From positions 566,500 to 630,499 of the forward strand of contig NZ_BJTC01000001.1 in assembly GCF_006829085.1 (NCBI RefSeq): DNA of 64,000 nucleotides, given 5' to 3'. Source of the DNA: Chryseobacterium sp. ON_d1 (GTDB lineage: Bacteria > Bacteroidota > Bacteroidia > Flavobacteriales > Weeksellaceae). The notes beneath the pieces were generated by a model. The model was not told where the DNA came from. It was given only the letters and a program-made list of their open reading frames with translations, and searched no databases. Shown here piece after piece: positions 1 through 7,789 of this stretch. The position numbers and the translations under genes are program-made. How positions within the stretch are numbered: the first letter of the stretch is position 1; each line of letters begins with the position of its first letter.

Positions 1-702
1 TTTTCCAAGCCCTGTTCTTTTTTTCTCCTCATTTTTAAGGGAGCCATATTCTCCTTTTGCTATTTTTGCCTTTACATAAGGACAGTCGGCCAGGATAATT
101 TTGGCTTTTGCCGGGGTCAGTTCTTCTACTTTTCCTCCTTTTTTAGAAAAAATATAATTTGGGTTTTCTCTTAACCGGTCTGTTTCTGCCTGGGAGATTG
201 CCTGTGTACTGTTTGCTGAAAGTGCGGTAGGGTAACCATAAAGTTTATAAACTGTGATCTTGCCATCTGTTACTACTTCTGCAAACTGCTCTGTTCTTGA
301 AAGGTTATTGATTGCTTTGAAGCCCGCAGCAAGTCCCGTTGTGCTTTCGGAGCTGTTTAAAGCTTCTCTCATATTGGAGTATTTAACCGATTTAAAAACC
401 CTGGGAGTATCGCCTTCATACAGCATATATTCTTTAATATCATCTGTATCATAAGTCTTAAATTTAATTTTGTTTTTTGCTTTGTCAATATCAGCAATGG
501 CTGCAAATTTTACTTTTAACTGATTTTGCCAGGGGCTGGAATAGCCTCCGTGTAAGTGTACGACACCTTCAATCTTTTTTCCTGCTTTATTGATGATATA
601 TCCGTATTTTTCACCATTGTAGGTTCCGTTTTCTTCCTGATCCTGAGCGTAAGTATTCAGAGAAACAAGGCTGAATAAGCCAATAAGTAGTAATTTCTTC
701 AT
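1..702 (-). CDS. Secreted protein of unknown function (3' part cut off by the window edge)
   Basis: The reading frame runs on the minus strand from the ATG at 702 to base 1 without a stop, so 234 codons are visible and the C-terminus lies outside the window. The N-terminus MKKLLLIGLFSLVSLNTYAQ is a typical Bacteroidota signal peptide (lysines, hydrophobic core, YAQ cleavage site), so the protein is exported. The mature part starts with an acidic stretch followed by YNGEKYGYIINKAGKKIEG, and reads as a soluble mixed alpha/beta protein with no membrane segment or catalytic motif I recognise. It follows the permease gene on the same strand, but a hairpin terminator lies between, so it is probably its own unit. 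Function unknown. Confidence 0.75.
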   Translation of the reverse strand, partial: MKKLLLIGLFSLVSLNTYAQDQEENGTYNGEKYGYIINKAGKKIEGVVHLHGGYSSPWQNQLKVKFAAIADIDKAKNKIKFKTYDTDDIKEYMLYEGDTPRVFKSVKYSNMREALNSSESTTGLAAGFKAINNLSRTEQFAEVVTDGKITVYKLYGYPTALSANSTQAISQAETDRLRENPNYIFSKKGGKVEELTPAKAKIILADCPYVKAKIAKGEYGSLKNEEKKRTGLGK

Positions 703-773
703 GGTTTTGTTTTAAATTTCAACAAATATAAATTTTTATATTTAAAATGATATAGCATTGAAGACTTTACTCC

Positions 774-811
774 ATCAACAAAAAAAGCTCTGGAAATTTT
801 CCGAAGCTTTT
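774..811 (-). terminator. Intrinsic terminator after the LptF/G-type permease gene
   Basis: On the minus strand AAAAGCT and GGAAA arms pair with TTTCC and AGCTTTT across a 2x2 internal mismatch, followed by a run of seven T. It lies 20 bases past the stop of the permease gene. Confidence 0.6.
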
Positions 812-833
812 ACTTTTTATTCTGATACCGAAA

Positions 834-2291
834 TTATTGATATCTCTGATGTTCTTTACTTTTTGAAAACCTTTTGGTGATAGGTTTGAACAGTGCTTTG
901 TATTTTTCAGCATCAAACAGTTGCGAATCTGTAAGGGCTTTATACGTCATCCATACTCCGAAGGGAAGGAGGATAAGATTAGGAAGCCATGCTGCAAGAT
1001 AAGGATTCATTTTCCCGCTCCACGACATATTTTCCACCCCAACATTCATGACATAGAAGATAATGAAGATCACAATCGCGATGATAACCGGAAGTCCCAT
1101 TCCCCCTTTTCTGATGATGGAACCTAAACTGGCTCCGATCAGGAAGAAAATGATACACGTTACGGAATAGGCTACGATCCTCTGCTGATAAATAACAACC
1201 TTGCTGAAATACTTGACATTGGAACTGTATTCATTCTTTTTAGATTCCAGTGTTGATTTCAGATTGTCCAGTCTGTTGTAAGAATTGTAAATAATATCCA
1301 GTTTTTTGAATCCTTTTACAGTGTCCAGTTTTATCTGGGTTTTAGGGGCTACTTTATGCTTGTTGCCCTTGTCCATATAACTGATCACAGAATTGGTCTG
1401 GTTAAGAACCTCGGAACCGATGTTGTCAAAAAACTGTTTATTGTCTTTCTTTGTTTTGGTAATAGTACCATCCAGCTGGTTATAGGTCTGGAAACGGTAA
1501 TCATCTGTAATCTGTTCTTTTTCAATCGCTTTGTTGATGATTTCACTGATGTCAAAATGGGAGACCAATGTGTCAAATTTAATAGCCTGGTCAGGCTGTT
1601 TCTGTCTTACATTATCACCTTTTCCTGCAAAAGCGTCTTCAAATACGTATCCGTTATAGAGTACAAGCTTCAGGAAATTTTTATTGGCTGCCGGAACAAA
1701 TTTCCCTTTTTCCGCAACTACAGACTGCTGATTTTCGTAAGCATTGGCTTTTTTATGGACAAAAACTCCCTCAATATTTTCTCCGTTTTCTCCATATATT
1801 TTGTCAAATTTCACCATGTAACCAGGAATCTGGTCGATAAACTGTCCGGGAGTAAAGTTGATGGCCGGCTTTGTCTGGGCAATGTTGAAAAGCATGTTTT
1901 TAGCTTTTTTCTGAAAATCCGGTATGATATTGTTGGAGAAGAAAAACAGCATAATGGCAAGAGCTGTTGAAATTCCCAGAAGAGGAGTCATTACTCTGGT
2001 CAAAGGAATTCCTGCGGCTTTCATTGCTGCAAGCTCATAGCGCTCTCCAAATTCACCGAATGACATGATGCTGGCAAGAAGTATCGTAAGGGGGAGAACC
2101 ATACTGATAACGTTTACCCCAAGGTAAAAAAGAAGTTTGAGGATTTGCCAGTAGCTTAATCCTTTTCCCATAAACTGCCCCAACTGAACCCAGATAATGT
2201 TTACAATAAAAATGAAAAACAATACGCTGAATATAAAGAAAAACGGTCCAAAGAAGGTTTTTATGATATATCGGTCTAGTATTTTTAACAT
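834..2291 (-). CDS. LptF/LptG-family permease (YjgP/YjgQ), lipopolysaccharide export
   Basis: A 485-residue inner-membrane protein of the LptF/LptG family. These permeases pair with the LptB ATPase to extract LPS from the inner membrane and pass it to the LptC-LptA bridge. The start MLKILDRYIIKTFFGPFFFIF is the family signature (an amphipathic turn, then TM1). Three N-terminal membrane helices lie within about residues 10-120, a long periplasmic beta-jellyroll-like region spans about 125-370, and three helices lie at about 375-465. It is longer than the roughly 360 residues of the E. coli proteins because of the larger periplasmic part, which is usual in Bacteroidota. Sequence alone does not separate LptF from LptG. 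It follows ftsK and lolA on the same strand, but a terminator after lolA suggests partial separation. Confidence 0.88.
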   Translation of the reverse strand: MLKILDRYIIKTFFGPFFFIFSVLFFIFIVNIIWVQLGQFMGKGLSYWQILKLLFYLGVNVISMVLPLTILLASIMSFGEFGERYELAAMKAAGIPLTRVMTPLLGISTALAIMLFFFSNNIIPDFQKKAKNMLFNIAQTKPAINFTPGQFIDQIPGYMVKFDKIYGENGENIEGVFVHKKANAYENQQSVVAEKGKFVPAANKNFLKLVLYNGYVFEDAFAGKGDNVRQKQPDQAIKFDTLVSHFDISEIINKAIEKEQITDDYRFQTYNQLDGTITKTKKDNKQFFDNIGSEVLNQTNSVISYMDKGNKHKVAPKTQIKLDTVKGFKKLDIIYNSYNRLDNLKSTLESKKNEYSSNVKYFSKVVIYQQRIVAYSVTCIIFFLIGASLGSIIRKGGMGLPVIIAIVIFIIFYVMNVGVENMSWSGKMNPYLAAWLPNLILLPFGVWMTYKALTDSQLFDAEKYKALFKPITKRFSKSKEHQRYQ

Positions 2292-2306
2292 GCGCCAAAA
2301 TTAATC

Positions 2307-2337
2307 AAAAAGCCACAAAGTTTACTTGTGGCTTTTT
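2307..2337 (-). terminator. Intrinsic terminator after lolA
   Basis: Perfect 12-bp inverted repeat, AAAAAGCCACAA at 2307-2318 and TTGTGGCTTTTT at 2326-2337, with a 7-nt loop. On the minus strand it lies 65 bases past the lolA stop and ends in a T run. The permease ATG follows directly, so some read-through is likely. Confidence 0.75.
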
Positions 2338-2401
2338 ATATTTTGTTATTTTTTTAACGTAAAAAGTAAATTTGCCTGTTTGCGAATTCGCTTTCAGCTT
2401 T

Positions 2402-3049
2402 TTAAAGTTCTGTAATCACGTAGTTTTTAAACTTATTCTTGTCAAAAACAAACATATTGGGATCCAGATCCTGGTTTTCTTTGTATTCTTTGATCGCAAT
2501 TACCGCTACATCCTTGTTGTTTCCGTGCTGCTCCAGTTTTACCATTTGTTTTTTCGCAGAATCTACAAAAAGATAGACATACTTTATTCCGTTAGCTTTT
2601 ACCGGCGTCAGTTTAATGAAATCAGAATTAACGCCATTAACCATTTTTTTACCGTTATAGGTTACATTATAATCATTTCTATAGGTGGTAAGGTAGTTGA
2701 TAGGGGAGAACATAGTGCTGCTTCCGTTAGGTTTGGCAATGGTCACTTCCATATCATCAGCGTTGATATTGTAAATTTTGTTTCCATCAAAGATCTGCTC
2801 TGTATCCATGATCTTCAGTTTGTACTTTTCCCCGGCAACATAATAAATACCAGGTTCTGTTTTTGTCACCTGTCCGTTAAGGCCGCTTCCAAAAGAAAAT
2901 TTGAAGTAAGAATTCTTTTTAGAATTATAGTTGGCTGTAATATCATCCAATATCTTTTTAGCTTTGACATCAATTTTCTGAGCATTAGCCATACCTACTG
3001 CACCTACAACAAAACTTCCCAATATAACTTTTGAAATAATATTTTTCAT
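2402..3049 (-). CDS. lolA: Outer-membrane lipoprotein carrier protein LolA
   Basis: A 215-residue periplasmic chaperone. LolA takes lipoproteins released by LolCDE at the inner membrane and ferries their acyl chains to the outer membrane. The signal peptide MKNIISKVILGSFVVGAVGMANAQ ends in a clear NAQ cleavage site. The mature part begins with the amphipathic helix VKAKKILDDITANYNS, continues with the alternating beta strands of the LolA half-barrel (about residues 45-190), including a GEKYKLKI strand and a QIFDGNKIY turn, and ends in a strand near KFKNYVITEL. Length and order fit the family. It sits 64 bases downstream of ftsK on the same strand, so the two are probably cotranscribed. The start is the only ATG that gives the signal peptide. 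Confidence 0.88.
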   Translation of the reverse strand: MKNIISKVILGSFVVGAVGMANAQKIDVKAKKILDDITANYNSKKNSYFKFSFGSGLNGQVTKTEPGIYYVAGEKYKLKIMDTEQIFDGNKIYNINADDMEVTIAKPNGSSTMFSPINYLTTYRNDYNVTYNGKKMVNGVNSDFIKLTPVKANGIKYVYLFVDSAKKQMVKLEQHGNNKDVAVIAIKEYKENQDLDPNMFVFDKNKFKNYVITEL

Positions 3050-3113
3050 TTTCTTAATTTAATAATCGTTAGATTTTCTTTAATTCTTAAGGTTAAAACG
3101 ATGTGTTTTTCCT

Positions 3114-5678
3114 TTAACTACGCAGATCTTCCAAAAACTGTTCCAAAGAATGAAGATCACTGATCAGAACCTCTCTTGCTTTAGCACCATTGAATCCTCC
3201 CACAATACCACTTGCTTCCAGCTGATCCATAATTCTTCCGGCTCTGTTATAGCCCAGTTTCAATTGTCTCTGAAGCATTGAAGTAGATCCCTGCTGGGTA
3301 GAAACGATTATTCTTGCAGCTTCCTCAAATAAAGCATCTTTTTCGTTCGGGTCAAAAGCACCTACTGTACTTGTTGAATCTTCAGAAACGTATTCAGGAA
3401 GTAATAATGCTGAAGAATATCCTTTTTGTTCTCCGATAAACTCTGCCAGTCTTTCTACTTCCGGAGTATCTACAAAAGCACACTGAAGTCTTAAGATCTC
3501 GTTTCCGTTGAAATAAAGCATGTCACCTTTACCAATCAGCTGATCCGCTCCCGGAGAGTCAAGAATCGTTCTGGAGTCCACACTTGATATTACTCTGAAG
3601 GCTGCTCTCGCAGGGAAATTGGCCTTGATCATACCTGTAATTACATTTACAGAAGGTCTTTGTGTGGCAACAATAAGGTGAATACCTACGGCTCTGGCAA
3701 GCTGTGCAAGTCTCGCAATGGGTAGTTCAACTTCTTTTCCTGCGGTCATAATCAAATCTGCAAACTCGTCCACTACCAATACGATATATGGTAAATAACG
3801 GTGTCCGTTTTCAGGGTTTAATTTTCTTTCTGCAAATTTCTTATTATATTCTTTCAGGTTTTTACAGAAAGCATTTTTAAGAAGATCATATCGGGTATCC
3901 ATTTCAATACACAGGGAGTTCAGGGTATTGATTACTTTGTTGGTGTCTGTAATGATTGCTTCTTCCGCATCAGGAAGTTTGGCCAGATAGTGTCTTTCAA
4001 TTTTTGAATACAGTGAAAGTTCTACTTTTTTAGGGTCCACCATCACGAACTTCAGTTCACTCGGATGTTTTTTATAAAGAAGGGAAGTAAGAATAGCATT
4101 AATCCCTACAGATTTACCCTGACCCGTTGCTCCCGCCATCAGTAAGTGTGGCATTTTGGAAAGGTCAGCCATGAAAATTTCATTGGAAATGGTCTTACCA
4201 AAAACCACCGGAAGATCCATATCTGTATTCTGGAATTTCTGGGAAGCAATTACAGAACGCATAGAAACCATTGTAGGATTTTTTCTGGGTACTTCAATAC
4301 CGATTGTCCCTTTTCCAGGCATTGGAGCAATAATTCTGATCCCTAATGCGGAAAGATTCAGTGCAATATCGTCCTGGAGCTTTTTAATGGCTGCTACCCT
4401 GATCCCTGCTTCCGGAACAATTTCGTACAGCGTAACTGTAGGACCGATGGTTGCTTTGATCTCTGCAATTCCAACATTGAAGTTCTTCAGAAGGCCGACA
4501 ATCTTGTTTTTATTTTCTTCCAGTTCTTCCTTGTTGATGGAAATTTCTTCACTGCCATAATCTTTCAATAATTCTACCGGCGGCATCTGGAAATTAGCCA
4601 GATCCAGTTTATGGTCATATAGGCCGTGTTTTTCTACCAGTTCCTGGGATTTTCTGTCAGGATCATCCAGAACATCAATAACAGGCGCTATTTCTACATT
4701 AAATTTAATATCTTCCTGTGTGGAGGAACCTGCAACAGAAGAAGGAGCAGCGGGTCTGATATCAAATGCTTCCTCCGGACTCGAAACCGGAATAATGGGC
4801 TTTGTCGAAAGATTTAAGCTTACCGGTTGGGAAACTTCTTTTGGCTCAGATTCAAAAGAAGTGTGGTTGGGTGTAGTGATGGTTTCGATATCATTGGAGA
4901 CCGGAACTTCAGGGAATCCTTTCGGAATATTTACAGGTTCTGGTTCTTTGATTGTATTATCAGAAGGTTGGTTGGTAATATCACTTACCGTTACTCTGGA
5001 GGGTACTTCTTCTGTTTCCTCTTCCTCTTCTTTCAATTCTTCATCTGCTTCGAAGTCCTCATCAGAGTCAGGAATCATAGATTTCACTTTCCCAATAGTA
5101 TTTTCATTGATCTTATTCAGTTTCGCTTTGATAGAACTTGGGCGAAGATTAAATTCAAGAATAAAGTATAAAAGGATACTTGCAGCCAGGACTGTCCATA
5201 AACCCACTGCTCCGATAATAGAGTTAAGATAGTCCATGATCTGATAACCATAAACTCCTCCTAAAACTCCTTGTCCTTTTGTAAGGGCTCCCATAAAAAT
5301 AGGAAGCCAGCAGATAAAAAATAAGGAATGGCCAATGGTTTTCCACGGTTTGAAAATCTTTTTCTTAAGAATCAGTGTTCCTACGACAAGCAATAGAAAT
5401 GCGATGATAAATGAAGCTATACCAATACTCTCAAAGATGAAAATATTTCCCAGCCAATCACCTACCTTACCAAAGATATTTGAAGATTTTATACTCTTGT
5501 CCAGCATGGTTCCTGCCTGGCTTTGATCTGCTTTCCAGTTCATCAGATAAGAGATGAATGAAAATGCAAGAACAGCTGATAAAAGTATAAAAGTAAGCCC
5601 GAAAAAAATACGTGGCTTAGATAAAATTCTGCCTTTCTCAGGCGTTTCAGTCGGTTTTTTTTGTGTCTTTTTATCCAT
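3114..5678 (-). CDS. ftsK: DNA translocase FtsK/SpoIIIE
   Basis: An 854-residue septal DNA pump that clears chromosome dimers and termini through the closing septum. The N-terminal region (about residues 20-190) has four membrane helices. A low-complexity acidic and proline-rich linker covers about 200-330 (EELKEEEEETEEVPS). The RecA-type motor follows: Walker A GATGQGKS near residue 515 and Walker B VLVVDEFADL near 635, with an ATQRPSVNVITG motif after it. The C-terminal winged-helix gamma domain (about 785-850; STSMLQRQLKLGYNRAGRIMD) would read KOPS-like polarity sequences. All parts are intact and the length is normal for Bacteroidota. It heads the ftsK-lolA pair on the minus strand. Confidence 0.95.
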   Translation of the reverse strand: MDKKTQKKPTETPEKGRILSKPRIFFGLTFILLSAVLAFSFISYLMNWKADQSQAGTMLDKSIKSSNIFGKVGDWLGNIFIFESIGIASFIIAFLLLVVGTLILKKKIFKPWKTIGHSLFFICWLPIFMGALTKGQGVLGGVYGYQIMDYLNSIIGAVGLWTVLAASILLYFILEFNLRPSSIKAKLNKINENTIGKVKSMIPDSDEDFEADEELKEEEEETEEVPSRVTVSDITNQPSDNTIKEPEPVNIPKGFPEVPVSNDIETITTPNHTSFESEPKEVSQPVSLNLSTKPIIPVSSPEEAFDIRPAAPSSVAGSSTQEDIKFNVEIAPVIDVLDDPDRKSQELVEKHGLYDHKLDLANFQMPPVELLKDYGSEEISINKEELEENKNKIVGLLKNFNVGIAEIKATIGPTVTLYEIVPEAGIRVAAIKKLQDDIALNLSALGIRIIAPMPGKGTIGIEVPRKNPTMVSMRSVIASQKFQNTDMDLPVVFGKTISNEIFMADLSKMPHLLMAGATGQGKSVGINAILTSLLYKKHPSELKFVMVDPKKVELSLYSKIERHYLAKLPDAEEAIITDTNKVINTLNSLCIEMDTRYDLLKNAFCKNLKEYNKKFAERKLNPENGHRYLPYIVLVVDEFADLIMTAGKEVELPIARLAQLARAVGIHLIVATQRPSVNVITGMIKANFPARAAFRVISSVDSRTILDSPGADQLIGKGDMLYFNGNEILRLQCAFVDTPEVERLAEFIGEQKGYSSALLLPEYVSEDSTSTVGAFDPNEKDALFEEAARIIVSTQQGSTSMLQRQLKLGYNRAGRIMDQLEASGIVGGFNGAKAREVLISDLHSLEQFLEDLRS

Positions 5679-5977
5679 AATATCAATGTCGCAAATTTAA
5701 TGTTTTATTCAACACTAAATGAATCTTTTTTATCCAAAAAATATTTTGGTAATCCTGCTTTTATAGAGGGTATTTAAAATTTTTACTTTAAAATTATTTT
5801 CTTTTATGACAGAATAAAATAAGCTTATTTTTCTGCTTATCCAAATCTGATACCGTTCAATTATATTAACTGATTATTATTTGTTTTTATTAAAAAAAGA
5901 TAATAAAATTTTCGATTAAATAAGCAGAGATGAAAAAAATTAACAGTATTAGAGATTATTATTGACCCAAATTGTTT
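5679..5977. other. A+T-rich divergent intergenic region between ftsK and the isochorismatase-like gene
   Basis: About 300 bases without a coding frame. It contains a small hairpin, CCAAAA-AATA-TTTTGG at 5734-5749, close to the ftsK start on its upstream side, and otherwise only A/T runs. I see no RNA gene. The regulatory palindrome next to the plus-strand gene is listed separately. Confidence 0.5.
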
Positions 5978-6022
5978 TTTGAACTAGTTCAAAGGTAAGA
6001 AGTTGATGCCTCTGTAATTTTG
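5978..6022 (+). promoter_or_regulatory. 16-bp perfect palindrome plus a -7 box before the isochorismatase-like gene
   Basis: TTTGAACTAGTTCAAA at 5978-5993 is a perfect palindrome and a candidate operator. TAATTTTG at 6015-6022 fits the Bacteroidota -7 consensus TAnnTTTG and lies 18 bases before the ATG at 6041. No -33 element at the normal distance is clear. Confidence 0.5.
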
Positions 6023-6040
6023 TCTCATAAAATTTCACAT

Positions 6041-6679
6041 ATGAAAAATACTTTCAAAATTATTCTGACCTCAGGTCTGATCTTAATTTCAATGATTACA
6101 ATGAACGCACAAAAACAAAAAATGGAAAACACGGCATTATTAATTATCGATGTACAAAATGATTATTTCCCGGAAGGGAAAATGACTCTGGAAAAAGCTG
6201 AACAGGCCGCACAAAATATCCAGAAAGTTTTAGAGTATTTCAGGGAAAATAATCTTCCTGTCATTCATATCCAGCATATCTCTACCAATGAAGGAGCTGC
6301 TTTTTTCCTTCCGGATACAGATGGAGCTAAAATCAATCATTTGGTTTTACCGATGGAAGATGAAAAAATTATTGTTAAGCATTTTCCCAACAGTTTCAGA
6401 GAGACTGATCTTTTGAGTTTCCTTCAATCAAAGAAAATCAAAAACCTTGTGATGACAGGAATGATGACCGATATTTGTGTGGAGGCAACAACAAGAGCTG
6501 CTTTTGATTTCGGGTTTATTAATACCATTGTCGGAGATGCTACTGCAACCAGAAACCGTGAACTGAACGGAGAAGTGGTAAAAGCAGCAGATGTACAAAA
6601 GTCTTTTCTGGCTGGGATATCTGCTCTTGGGAATCTCTATGCCAATGTAATGAATACAAATGAATTTTTAAGCAAGTAG
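6041..6679 (+). CDS. Exported isochorismatase-family cysteine hydrolase
   Basis: A 212-residue cysteine hydrolase of the isochorismatase/nicotinamidase superfamily. The catalytic triad is visible as Asp37 in LLIIDVQND, Lys113 in IVKHFPNSF and Cys146 in MMTDICVEATTRAA, the last with the usual cis-peptide context. Unlike most relatives it carries an N-terminal signal peptide (MKNTFKIILTSGLILISMIT, then MNAQ), so it should act in the periplasm. The reading frame extends upstream to a TTG at 6020, but the ATG at 6041 gives the proper signal peptide and follows the -7 box at the right distance, so I chose it. The substrate cannot be read from sequence; the superfamily includes hydrolases of isochorismate, nicotinamide and N-carbamoyl compounds. 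The Crp/Fnr gene downstream could be a functional partner. Confidence 0.82.
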   Translation: MKNTFKIILTSGLILISMITMNAQKQKMENTALLIIDVQNDYFPEGKMTLEKAEQAAQNIQKVLEYFRENNLPVIHIQHISTNEGAAFFLPDTDGAKINHLVLPMEDEKIIVKHFPNSFRETDLLSFLQSKKIKNLVMTGMMTDICVEATTRAAFDFGFINTIVGDATATRNRELNGEVVKAADVQKSFLAGISALGNLYANVMNTNEFLSK

Positions 6680-6691
6680 GCTTCTTTGGAT

Positions 6692-6828
6692 ACGCAAGGT
6701 CGCAAAATGATATTAAAAATTGTTTATCTCTGATAAAAATTTAAAACAGGTTATCTTGCTGAAAATCTTCGATTTTCTTGCGTCTTAAAATAAACAATAT
6801 GTTATGATAAAACTTTGCGTCTTTGCGT
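6692..6828. repeat. MITE-like non-coding element with imperfect terminal inverted repeats
   Basis: The left end ACGCAAGGTCGCAAA (6692-6706) and right end TTTGCGTCTTTGCGT (6814-6828) are inverted copies matching at 13 of 15 positions. Inside lies the hairpin GAAAATCTTCGATTTTC (6761-6777), which recurs almost unchanged in the elements at 34380 and 59994. No coding capacity. Confidence 0.6.
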
Positions 6829-6940
6829 TTACCCAACAAAAATTGAAGTTCTATTGCTTACATATAAAAACAACTTAACATCACTTAATTCAATAAAGGT
6901 GTCAATAATTTTGATACCTTTATTTTGCTTAAATTACAGA

Positions 6941-7519
6941 ATGTCCGATCTGCTCTATAAAAATATCAGTAACTATGTAAATCTTTCCCAGGAGGATTTC
7001 AACCAGTTTACAAAGCCTTTTGAATACAGAAAGTTTAAAAAGAAAGAAATCGTTCTCAAAGAAGGCGACTATTGTAATTTTGAAGGATTTGTTTTGACTG
7101 GTTGCTTCAAAATCTATTACCTGAATGAAAGCGGATTTGAGCAAACCTTATATTTTGCTGTTGAAGGCTGGTGGATTACAGATATTGACAGTCTTATCAA
7201 TAACGCTCCCAGTATTCTGAGCATTGAAGCCCTTGAAGACAGTGAAGTGTTGATGATTTCTAAAAAAGATAAAGAACACCTGTACGAAACAATGCCACAG
7301 ATAGAAAAACTGTTCAGAATTATGAATCAAAAATCTTCGGTAGCACTGCAAAGGAGGATTCTTTCCTTAACGGGCAAAACAGCGGATAAGCGTTATCTTG
7401 AATTTCTTGAAAAGTATCCCGGATTAGAACAGAGAATTACCCAACAGCAGGTCGCTTCGTATCTTGGTATCACCCACGAGTTTTTAAGTAAAATCAGAAA
7501 GAAATTGTTGATTGGGTAA
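6941..7519 (+). CDS. Crp/Fnr-family transcriptional regulator
   Basis: A 192-residue regulator with an N-terminal cyclic-nucleotide-binding-type beta-barrel (about residues 20-115; RKFKKKEIVLKEGDYC and GWWITDIDSL are typical of the jelly roll) and a C-terminal winged helix (about 150-190; ITQQQVASYLGITHEFLSKI, with the recognition helix near HEFLSKIRKK). No Fnr-type cysteine cluster is present, so it is not an oxygen sensor of that kind. Many Bacteroidota members have no known ligand. The open frame extends upstream into the MITE-like element, but the ATG at 6941 starts the usual MSDLLYKNISNYVNLS N-terminus of this family and gives the normal length. It may control the exported hydrolase just upstream; that is inference from position. 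Confidence 0.87.
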   Translation: MSDLLYKNISNYVNLSQEDFNQFTKPFEYRKFKKKEIVLKEGDYCNFEGFVLTGCFKIYYLNESGFEQTLYFAVEGWWITDIDSLINNAPSILSIEALEDSEVLMISKKDKEHLYETMPQIEKLFRIMNQKSSVALQRRILSLTGKTADKRYLEFLEKYPGLEQRITQQQVASYLGITHEFLSKIRKKLLIG

Positions 7520-7761
7520 GTGGATTGATTTTTTATATTTCTATTTCAACTGTAGATCAGTTTTTTATGGAATTTTATTTGGTTTTCAAATAGAAGAGTT
7601 CAATCACTGAAATAGTTTTTATGAATCTATATTTTTTCAGAATTAAAAATTGAATTTTTCCTAATGTTTTCAAGCTTATTAAGAATGTTTCAAAATAAGC
7701 AAAACAAGGGCCAAAGTGACAAAAAACAGCTTTTTTTAAGCTCTTTATGGTTTATCATGCT

Positions 7762-7769
7762 TATTTTTG
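7762..7769 (+). promoter_or_regulatory. -7 promoter element for the ccsBA-like gene
   Basis: TATTTTTG fits TAnnTTTG and lies 20 bases before the ATG at 7790. The rest of the 270-base gap after the Crp/Fnr gene is A+T-rich and I see nothing else in it. Confidence 0.45.
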
Positions 7770-7789
7770 CATGTCAAGTACAATAAATC

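Noticed and set aside
1356..1970. 204-codon antisense frame opposite the LptF/G-type permease gene
   Set aside because: It is a shadow of a clear gene; the antisense product has no recognisable features.
2372..3034. 220-codon antisense frame opposite lolA
   Set aside because: LolA on the minus strand has the signal peptide and the family pattern; this frame is its shadow.
4720..5232. Antisense frame rich in Ser/Gly/Glu opposite ftsK
   Set aside because: It mirrors the acidic low-complexity linker of FtsK; not a gene.
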